DNA of 5,782 bases from Candidatus Troglogloeales bacterium (lineage in GTDB: Bacteria; Nitrospirota; Nitrospiria; SBBL01; SBBT01). Made by a program: the position numbers and the translations under genes. Positions 1 to 4,742 of this stretch are shown here, one piece after another (the first letter of the stretch is position 1; every line of letters begins with the position of its first letter). The notes under the pieces are model-generated. The model made no database searches and had not been told where the DNA came from. It saw nothing but the letters and a program-made list of their open reading frames with translations. The stretch spans positions 1 through 5,782 of the forward strand of contig SBBT01000114.1 in assembly GCA_005239595.1 (NCBI GenBank). The letters are read 5' to 3'.

Positions 1-30
1 ATCCTGATCGGTTTTTTCGGATCTGGATGT
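1..30 (+). other. End of lipoprotein signal peptide and lipobox
   Basis: The codons read I-L-I-G-F-F-G-S-G-C in the same frame as the HEAT protein, followed by a polar stretch (AKSPEDE) typical of a tether after the lipid-modified Cys. The Ser-Gly-Cys at -2 to +1 fits signal peptidase II. The Gly at -3, where Leu is usual, is a weak point. The charged n-region lies outside the window. Confidence 0.6.
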
Positions 31-1374
31 GCTAAATCGCCAGAGGATGAATTGGCAAGTGCCCAGACAGCTTACGAAAAAAACGATTTCACCCGTGCCC
101 TTTCCTTAAGCGAAGTGGTCTTAAAGAAAATTCCCTCTTCTTTCCCAGCCCATCGCATAAAGATCTTATCCTCCATCGCGCAGGGAGAAGCCTTGGCTGC
201 CCTTGCGCAGTTTGACCTCATCGAAAAGGGACATCCGGAGGCCGCGCCACAGCTCCTCAAGGAGATCGGACTTGAAATGATTAAGCGAGCGCTCGCGCAT
301 GAAAATGGATTTGTCAGGAGCGCTGCGGTCAAGGCGCTTGGCGAGATGGGCGATCCGGCGCATATCCCCCTGATGGTTCCCAGCCTTCGTGACAAAGAGG
401 TCTTTGTGCGATTTTTCGCGGTAGAGGCGTTAGGGACGCTGGGCGGATCGGAGGCCCTCAAACTTCTACTGGCCTTAAGCGCCGACCCTGAAGGGATGGT
501 GCGGATTGCCGCCGTGAAGGCGCTCGATGACATGCCGGTCTCGGATAGCATCCGCGGGGTGGACATGCATCAGGCCGTTGCCACGTTTAAGAACGATTCT
601 GATCCATCCGTCCGGCTTTTCACCCTTGCAGCAATGGCCAGTCGGAAAGATCGTGCGGCCTTTGCGACCATCGCCGAAATGATCCAGACATCCGATCCGT
701 TTATTCGACAAGCGGGGGCGGTCGCCCTGGGAAGAACACGGGAAAATGAGGCAATTCCTCTTCTGATAAAAATCCTGTCCGATACCGACGAGACCCGCCG
801 GATGTACGCGGCAGAGGCATTAGGAGAACTCCTCCAAAACGGGCACGTCTCTAAACTGCGCGCATCGCCCGAGGCGTATACAGTGCTTGTCCATGCATTG
901 AAAGATCAAACCCCCGCCGTGCGAGGGGCTGCCGCAACGTCGCTCGGAAAACTTGGGAACACCAAGGCAATCCCCCATCTTACGGAAGCCCTTGCCGATC
1001 CGGATGTCTATGTCCGTGTCTCCGCTGCAGAAGGATTGTATCGCTTTGGGGAAAAGACGCTTTCGGCCTATGAGGCCGCCATGTTGGAAAACGACTACGC
1101 AGCGCGACACTTTGCGATCGGGTCTTTACGGAAAGTCGGCGGCAAAGAAGCCCTCCCGCTTCTTGCGAGAGGATTGAGCGATACGGCTCCGCGTGTGCGG
1201 ATTGCGGTTGTGCGGGCTATTGGAGAAATCGGGGAGAAGGAGGCCCTCCCCCTCCTTAAAGCGGGCCTAAAAGATCCCGATCTCTCGGTCCGAACCTATG
1301 CGGCCGGGAACATTGGAAGGATTCTCAATAAACTATCCGGATTAATCATCAAGAAACAGGAAAGGGAATCGTAA
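1..1374 (+). CDS. HEAT-repeat lipoprotein, 5' end cut by window edge
   Basis: The frame is open to base 1, so the TTG at 52 is not the true start and the gene begins upstream; 457 residues are visible. The first ten read as the end of a lipoprotein signal peptide: a hydrophobic ILIGFF run, then GSGC, with Cys10 as the likely lipidated residue. Position +2 is Ala, not Asp, which in diderms usually means outer-membrane sorting. Residues about 18-80 are helical and TPR-like (YEKNDFTRALSLSE). From about residue 95 to 445 there are some eleven HEAT repeats of the PBS-lyase type, each with a VR pair, an AA.ALG helix and an A.P.L segment. Such arrays are protein-binding solenoids; no catalytic residues are visible. 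The stop overlaps the next ATG, so the two products are probably made together. The true function and partner are unknown. The family call is firm; the lipoprotein call is likely but rests on a partial signal with Gly at -3. Confidence 0.85.
   Translation: MLIGFFGSGCAKSPEDELASAQTAYEKNDFTRALSLSEVVLKKIPSSFPAHRIKILSSIAQGEALAALAQFDLIEKGHPEAAPQLLKEIGLEMIKRALAHENGFVRSAAVKALGEMGDPAHIPLMVPSLRDKEVFVRFFAVEALGTLGGSEALKLLLALSADPEGMVRIAAVKALDDMPVSDSIRGVDMHQAVATFKNDSDPSVRLFTLAAMASRKDRAAFATIAEMIQTSDPFIRQAGAVALGRTRENEAIPLLIKILSDTDETRRMYAAEALGELLQNGHVSKLRASPEAYTVLVHALKDQTPAVRGAAATSLGKLGNTKAIPHLTEALADPDVYVRVSAAEGLYRFGEKTLSAYEAAMLENDYAARHFAIGSLRKVGGKEALPLLARGLSDTAPRVRIAVVRAIGEIGEKEALPLLKAGLKDPDLSVRTYAAGNIGRILNKLSGLIIKKQERES
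286..1332 (+). repeat. Array of about eleven HEAT repeats within the lipoprotein gene
   Basis: A basic residue of the VR (or IR, RR, AR) pair recurs at visible residues 106, 137, 168, 205, 236, 267, 308, 339, 369, 400 and 431. The step is 30 or 31 residues (about 93 bases) except for two longer steps of 37 and 41, where extra loops sit at residues about 177-190 and 278-291. Consensus elements are D..VR..AA.ALG..G...A.P.L...L.D. The DNA copies have diverged, so this is a protein-level repeat and not a recent tandem duplication. Confidence 0.8.
1358..1366 (+). promoter_or_regulatory. Ribosome binding site for the coiled-coil gene
   Basis: AGGAAAGGG lies 7 bases before the ATG at 1374, inside the end of the HEAT gene. 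With the TAATG stop-start overlap it supports translational coupling and fixes the start of the second gene. Confidence 0.7.
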
Positions 1375-1811
1375 TGCTCAAACCGATTATTTTCCTCTTT
1401 TTACTCCTTGGCAGCTTCGGCTCGGGATATTATTTGGGTTCGGCAGGAACGCAAGAGATCAAAAAAAAATATCTCACGCTTCAGAACGAGATGCGGGTTA
1501 AAAGCCGGGAGGTCAATGCGGAGATCACATCGATTCGGCTCCGCCTCAACATGATTGAAACAAGAAGGCTGTTAGGATCGGCCAGATCCAACGTTCAGGA
1601 CAAAAACTTCGGCGCGGCGGAAGTAGAAATCGAAAAAGCAAAGGGGAGCATTGACAAGGCGATCGCCGTGTCGGCCGAACCACAGAAAAACAGGCTGACT
1701 CTCATTCAATCTGAGCTTGAATCAATCCGGGCCGATATCCGCCAATTCGATACCAAGTCGGCCCCTAAAATCGAGGCAATAGAGAAAACCATTGCGAAAA
1801 TGGCGGATTAG
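1374..1811 (+). CDS. Small membrane-anchored coiled-coil protein, function unknown
   Basis: I do not recognise a named family. The 145-aa product starts with one hydrophobic stretch at about residues 4-22 (IIFLFLLLGSFGSGYYLG), preceded by a Lys, so it is most simply a single-pass inner-membrane protein with its body outside the cytoplasm; a cleaved signal peptide is possible, but there is no lipobox Cys. Residues about 26-62 are charged and heptad-like (coiled coil). Residues 64-100 resemble one TPR-like helical hairpin (NFGAAEVEIEKA), and 103-144 form another long amphipathic helix region with no aromatic core. The ATG overlaps the stop of the HEAT lipoprotein by one base behind a good Shine-Dalgarno, which argues for matched production and perhaps a complex with it. 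Short helical adaptor is an inference; no enzyme motif is visible. The gene ends 31 bp from the opposing unit. Confidence 0.8.
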   Translation: MLKPIIFLFLLLGSFGSGYYLGSAGTQEIKKKYLTLQNEMRVKSREVNAEITSIRLRLNMIETRRLLGSARSNVQDKNFGAAEVEIEKAKGSIDKAIAVSAEPQKNRLTLIQSELESIRADIRQFDTKSAPKIEAIEKTIAKMAD

Positions 1812-1842
1812 CAGGATGACATTAGCACTGTTGGAAAAACGT

Positions 1843-1998
1843 CTAAACCGGTTTTTTCATGACACAAAAATACGGGTACGGCTCTTCCGGTTGATAGATG
1901 ATCTGAACCAATTCCCAACCTTGGCCCCCTAGGAAATTAAGCTGGTTTTCAACCTGAACGCCGGCAAGACGCTCGGCCTTATACTCCCACGTCGTCAC
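1843..1998 (-). CDS. Small DUF4177-like protein, 51 aa, GTG start
   Basis: Read on the minus strand from a GTG at 1998-1996, the product begins MTTWEYKAERL, continues through LNFLGGQGWELVQI and ends near PYFCVMKKPV. The pattern WEYK at the start, LN.LG..GWELV in the middle and a final YF..KK strand matches the small DUF4177 family, whose members are usually 50-80 aa and of unknown function. The start is supported twice: the GTG shares four bases (GTGA) with the stop of the patatin gene, and an AAGGA sits six bases upstream. It is the last gene of the minus-strand series and is probably translated by coupling to the phospholipase gene. No signal peptide or membrane segment is seen, so it is likely cytoplasmic. 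The family call comes from remembered consensus, not from a search. Confidence 0.8.
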   Translation of the reverse strand: MTTWEYKAERLAGVQVENQLNFLGGQGWELVQIIYQPEEPYPYFCVMKKPV

Positions 1999-2885
1999 GG
2001 CTTTTCCTTGGATAGGAGGATGCGCTTGAGGGTATCGATTTTTTGCGTCGCCGCCTCCTCTCCCTTTTTAAATGCCTCTTCATAAAGTTGGAAATCCGAC
2101 CAGTGTATCCTACCGATTTCCGGACGAATGACGATGTCCGCCTTCTGTGTCTCGGCCATGGATAAAACCCTTCTTGTAATTTCACTCGCCCGAAGGGCGA
2201 TTTCGATTCCATTGGCATAGACGCGCTGGGTTCGTTCATCTTCCGCTGTATCAACGGCAATCGTCACATCCACACCCAATTGAATGAGCGGTGAAACAGG
2301 AACCGGATTCACCCAGCCGCCATCAATGAGCCGAAGCTCTCCCATCTTAATAGGGGGGAAAACGCCGGGGATCGCGCAGCTTGCCGCGACCGCCCTCCGA
2401 ATAGGTCCCTTTGAAAGAACCACCTCTCTCCCGCTGGCAAGATCGGTTGCAACCGCAACAAATGGGATTTTGGCCTGTTCAATATCGCAATCGTCTAAAA
2501 GAACGTTGATATAATAGAGAAAATCCGCTTCCCGGATGAGGGAGGGACGCCGGGTGGAAATGCCAAAAAACATCCCCGTTTCAAGATACGCCTTTAGATT
2601 GGAGATAAAGTTGGTCCCCTTTTTCTCTTCGTAATGCCGTTTAATAAAGAAAAGCTGGGTGCGCCGAAAGGCCTTACTGGTAAGAATATGACGAACCTGT
2701 CGAAGTATCTGCTCTATGTTTACGTTCTGGGCGTACATCGCGCCTGCGATAGCGCCGAAGCTGGTTCCCGCAATAGCATCAAATACGATACCTTCTCTTT
2801 CTAAAACTTCTAGAACCCCAAGATGCGCAAGCCCTCGGGCCCCGCCCCCACCCAATGCCAACCCTATTTTAATACGCCCGGACAT
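1995..2885 (-). CDS. Patatin-like phospholipase (RssA/NTE type)
   Basis: A 296-aa Ser-Asp dyad acyl hydrolase of the patatin superfamily. The oxyanion-hole motif GGGGARG is at residues 12-18, the nucleophile elbow GTSFG at 40-44 (Ser42), and the catalytic Asp188 lies in IDGG at 187-190. The AASCAIPGVFPP segment at 168-178 is typical of the bacterial RssA/NTE-like group. Family members cleave acyl chains from phospholipids or lysophospholipids; the actual substrate cannot be read here. There is no signal peptide, so it is probably cytoplasmic and peripheral to the inner membrane; the basic, aromatic stretch at 71-90 (FRRTQLFFIKRHYEEKK) could contact lipid. The ATG is fixed by an in-frame stop 12 bases upstream and by the catalytic motif starting only a dozen residues in. 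No ordinary ribosome binding site is next to it (see the hairpin at 2897-2917). It follows the epimerase after 92 bp and overlaps the DUF4177-like gene by four bases. Confidence 0.93.
   Translation of the reverse strand: MSGRIKIGLALGGGGARGLAHLGVLEVLEREGIVFDAIAGTSFGAIAGAMYAQNVNIEQILRQVRHILTSKAFRRTQLFFIKRHYEEKKGTNFISNLKAYLETGMFFGISTRRPSLIREADFLYYINVLLDDCDIEQAKIPFVAVATDLASGREVVLSKGPIRRAVAASCAIPGVFPPIKMGELRLIDGGWVNPVPVSPLIQLGVDVTIAVDTAEDERTQRVYANGIEIALRASEITRRVLSMAETQKADIVIRPEIGRIHWSDFQLYEEAFKKGEEAATQKIDTLKRILLSKEKP
2005..2009 (-). promoter_or_regulatory. Ribosome binding site deciding the GTG start of the DUF4177-like gene
   Basis: AAGGA on the minus strand lies within the last codons of the patatin gene, six bases before GTG 1998-1996. 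No ATG in the frame gives a product holding the conserved WEYK, so this site and the GTGA overlap settle the start. Confidence 0.65.
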
Positions 2886-2896
2886 ATCGCTTAATT

Positions 2897-2917
2897 AAGA
2901 AACCGCCCCCCTTTCTT
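2897..2917 (-). promoter_or_regulatory. Possible hairpin with G-rich loop before the patatin start
   Basis: On the minus strand AAGAAA and TTTCTT form a perfect 6-bp stem around the 9-base loop GGGGGGCGG. The G run is the only Shine-Dalgarno-like sequence upstream of the patatin ATG, but in linear form it lies about 20 bases away; folding would expose it in a loop nearer the start. The stem is A/U-rich and weak, so this is a suggestion only. The palindrome CTTAATTAAG (2890-2899) overlaps its 3' arm and could compete with it. Confidence 0.3.
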
Positions 2918-2929
2918 CTTCGATCCTTT

Positions 2930-2945
2930 GGTCTTTATGAAGACC
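2930..2945 (-). other. Short inverted repeat in the epimerase-patatin gap
   Basis: GGTCTT and AAGACC are perfect 6-bp arms around a 4-base loop (CATA on the minus strand). No U-run follows, so it is not a convincing terminator. It is the clearest symmetric element in the 92-bp gap 2886-2977. I see no strong promoter hexamer pair there. Confidence 0.35.
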
Positions 2946-2977
2946 TCCCTGCTAAAAGAACCCCGTTCCGCTGTTTC

Positions 2978-3898
2978 TTACAGTAAGGCGCGAAAATGTT
3001 CAAATGTTCTGGTTAAGCCTTCACGAAGAGAAATTTTCGGCTCCCAATCGAGGGTTTTTTGAATTTTTTTAAAATCAAGGCTGCTCCGCAACGCCTCTCC
3101 CTTCTTTTCAGGACCATGGATTTCCTTCATATAAGAGCCTGTAATCTCCAATAAGAGGTGAAACAGGGCGTTCACGGAGGTCTCCATGCCGGTGCCGACA
3201 TTGAATATATCGTTGATATTTCCGTTAATCACCGCCATGTTGGCCTCAACGACATCTTCGACATAGACATAATCCCGGGTCTGCATCCCGTTTCCGTTGA
3301 TAATCGGCTGCTCTCCCTTCAACAGCTTGTTGCAGAAAATCGCAACAACGCCAGCCTCGCCAAAAGGGTCCTGCCTGGGCCCATACACGTTGCCGTAGCG
3401 CAAGACGGAATAGTCCAATCCACAGACCTTGTGATAATAATAAAGATAATGTTCGCTTGATAACTTGCTGATTCCATAGGGAGAAAGGGGGCGGGTGGGA
3501 TGTTCTTCCGTGGCGGGGAAGATCTCTTGATCCCCATAGATGGCGCCTCCGGAAGAAGCGAAGATCACCCTGCGTGTCCCGTGGGAAACGGCACACTCCA
3601 GGATGCGGATAAGGCCGATAATGTTGATCTGGGCATCAGCGGCGGGATCAGCAACCGCCTTGCGCACATCAATCTGCGCCGCAAGATGGACCACAATCTC
3701 AGGCCGCTCCTTATGGAAAACACGCTCAAGCCCGTTGCTTAGAATGTCCCTCTTGTAAAATGTCGCCGCCTTGTTGAGATTTATTTTCTTTCCGGTTGAT
3801 AGATTGTCCACCACGATCACCTGATGCCCTTCCTGGATCAAACGATCAACCAAATGAGAACCGATGAAACCTGCCCCCCCTGTCACCAATATTCTCAT
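2978..3898 (-). CDS. NAD-dependent sugar-nucleotide epimerase (GalE-like extended SDR)
   Basis: A 306-aa extended short-chain dehydrogenase/reductase. The N-terminal Rossmann motif TGGAGFIGSH (residues 6-15) and Asp31 in VVDNLSTG indicate NAD binding. HLAAQIDV is at 71-78, SSGGAIYGD at 115-123, the catalytic pair Tyr141 and Lys145 in YGISK, and RYGNVYGPRQDP at 167-178. QTRDYVYVEDV at 206-216 belongs to the substrate domain. This pattern is commonest in UDP-glucose 4-epimerase-like proteins, which interconvert UDP-glucose and UDP-galactose or their N-acetyl forms for surface polysaccharide. Length is normal for the compact bacterial and archaeal type (E. coli GalE is about 338 aa). The residue aligned with E. 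coli GalE Ser124 is Gly117. Its ATG directly abuts the tlyA stop (TAGATG), so it should be co-transcribed and translationally coupled with tlyA. Exact substrate is uncertain, so no symbol is given. Confidence 0.9.
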   Translation of the reverse strand: MRILVTGGAGFIGSHLVDRLIQEGHQVIVVDNLSTGKKINLNKAATFYKRDILSNGLERVFHKERPEIVVHLAAQIDVRKAVADPAADAQINIIGLIRILECAVSHGTRRVIFASSGGAIYGDQEIFPATEEHPTRPLSPYGISKLSSEHYLYYYHKVCGLDYSVLRYGNVYGPRQDPFGEAGVVAIFCNKLLKGEQPIINGNGMQTRDYVYVEDVVEANMAVINGNINDIFNVGTGMETSVNALFHLLLEITGSYMKEIHGPEKKGEALRSSLDFKKIQKTLDWEPKISLREGLTRTFEHFRALL

Positions 3899-4657
3899 CT
3901 ATCCACCACCATTCTTTTTGAAATAAACCAAATATTCCTCATTCCCCTTTTTTCCGAAAATAGGGGAGGGGATCGCCCCGATCAACCTAAGCCCCCATTC
4001 CTTTCCCTTCGCGCATATTTTTTCTAAAACCTCTTTCCGTTTTTCTTCGCTACGAACGATTCCCCCCTTCCCCACCTCTCCCCGGCCGACTTCAAATTGA
4101 GGCTTTACCAAAACAATCAGATCGCCTTCCTCCTTCAGAAAAGAGACCACTTTCGGAACCACCTTTATAAGCGAAATAAACGACAGGTCGACCACCGCAA
4201 GGTCGACCTGTCCTCCTATCTCTTCCGCGGGTAAATACCGTATATTTCTCCGCTCAAGGACAACCACGCGGGGATCTTGTCGTAAGCGCCAGGCCAGCTG
4301 TCCATAGCCGACATCCACCGCATAAATCCGGCTAGCCCCTTGCTGCAGAAGACAATCGGTAAAACCTCCCGTTGACGCGCCCACATCGATCGCAACCATT
4401 CCGTGTACCTGAATCTTAAACGAAACAAGGGCCTGTGCGAGTTTCAGTCCTCCCCGACTGACGTACGGAGTGGGTGCATCCACAATGGAAATCGGTGTAT
4501 CTTTGTTCACAAACAGGCCAGCCTTTGTGACCTTACTCCCCCCAACCAAAACCGATCCGCCTAGGATCAATCCCTTCGCCTGCTCCCGGCTCTCGGCCAG
4601 CCCCCTGCCGTGCACAAGAAGATCGAGACGTTCCTTTGATTTCAGAGAACCGCTCAT
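3899..4657 (-). CDS. tlyA: TlyA-family rRNA cytidine 2'-O-methyltransferase
   Basis: A 252-aa protein with the two-part TlyA layout. An S4 RNA-binding domain covers about residues 8-60 (RLDLLVHGRGLAESREQA), followed by a short linker and PYVSRGG.KL at 64-73. A Rossmann RrmJ/FtsJ-type SAM domain follows, with DVGASTGGFTD at 91-101, AVDVGYGQ at 113-120, VVDLSF at 155-160 and LVKPQFE at 183-189. Lys72, Asp157, Lys185 and Glu241 match, at a constant offset of three, the K-D-K-E tetrad proposed for the Mycobacterium tuberculosis enzyme (K69, D154, K182, E238, from memory). TlyA enzymes methylate C1920 of 23S rRNA, and some also C1409 of 16S rRNA, which affects capreomycin and viomycin sensitivity. 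At 252 aa this is nearer the shorter type I proteins, an inference from length alone. The older hemolysin label is disputed. It lies 85 bp after dxs and abuts the epimerase; the ATG at 4657 has no clear Shine-Dalgarno, though the S4 domain begins right after it. Confidence 0.93.
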   Translation of the reverse strand: MSGSLKSKERLDLLVHGRGLAESREQAKGLILGGSVLVGGSKVTKAGLFVNKDTPISIVDAPTPYVSRGGLKLAQALVSFKIQVHGMVAIDVGASTGGFTDCLLQQGASRIYAVDVGYGQLAWRLRQDPRVVVLERRNIRYLPAEEIGGQVDLAVVDLSFISLIKVVPKVVSFLKEEGDLIVLVKPQFEVGRGEVGKGGIVRSEEKRKEVLEKICAKGKEWGLRLIGAIPSPIFGKKGNEEYLVYFKKNGGG

Positions 4658-4687
4658 GGTCTTTAACAGGTCGCAAGCACGGAAGGC

Positions 4688-4729
4688 CTAAAACCCATTC
4701 ATTAGTAAAGATACTCCGAAGAATCGCAT
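4688..4729 (-). other. Mini-ORF of 13 codons with strong Shine-Dalgarno between dxs and tlyA
   Basis: On the minus strand the dxs stop TGA is followed at once by AGGAG (4742-4738), then 8 bases, then an ATG at 4729-4727. The frame reads MRFFGVSLLMNGF and stops with TAG at 4690-4688. It is the same frame as tlyA, whose ATG comes 30 bases later with no stop in between. Possible readings: a leader peptide that brings ribosomes to tlyA by coupling or reinitiation, or an old tlyA start cut off by a nonsense change. Whether it is translated cannot be told from sequence. Confidence 0.4.
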
Positions 4730-4737
4730 ACGCTAAG

Positions 4738-4742
4738 CTCCT
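4738..4742 (-). promoter_or_regulatory. Shine-Dalgarno AGGAG directly after the dxs stop
   Basis: AGGAG on the minus strand follows the dxs TGA without a gap and is placed 8 bases before the mini-ORF ATG. It is a better binding site than anything next to the annotated tlyA ATG, which is about 80 bases further on. Confidence 0.55.

Noticed and set aside
52..54. TTG as the start of the HEAT-repeat gene
   Set aside because: The frame is open upstream to base 1 and encodes a lipobox-like GSGC after a hydrophobic run, so the real start is outside the window.
72..566. Minus-strand open frame of 164 codons
   Set aside because: It lies opposite the HEAT-repeat gene; the product is Ser/Arg-rich with no motif, and the regular repeats prove that the plus strand is coding.
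1845..1854. Perfect palindrome AAACCGGTTT
   Set aside because: It lies inside the last codons of the DUF4177-like gene, is isolated, and has no second copy in the window that I could see.
1834..1858. A-tract and T-tract around ACGTCTAAACCGG as a bidirectional terminator between the convergent units
   Set aside because: The arms AAAAAC and GTTTTT pair over only six bases, almost all A-T, with a ten-base loop and no GC-rich stem; part of it codes for the end of the DUF4177-like protein.
1979..2260. Minus-strand frame of 93 codons with a basic RRRRRKK stretch
   Set aside because: It overlaps the patatin 3' end and the DUF4177-like gene in another frame; the basic run comes from out-of-frame reading of Lys/Glu/Arg codons.
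2961..2974. Possible terminator after the epimerase (GGAAC..GGTTC then TTTT on the minus strand)
   Set aside because: The stem is only four base pairs with a three-base loop and the U-run is four bases, too weak to call.
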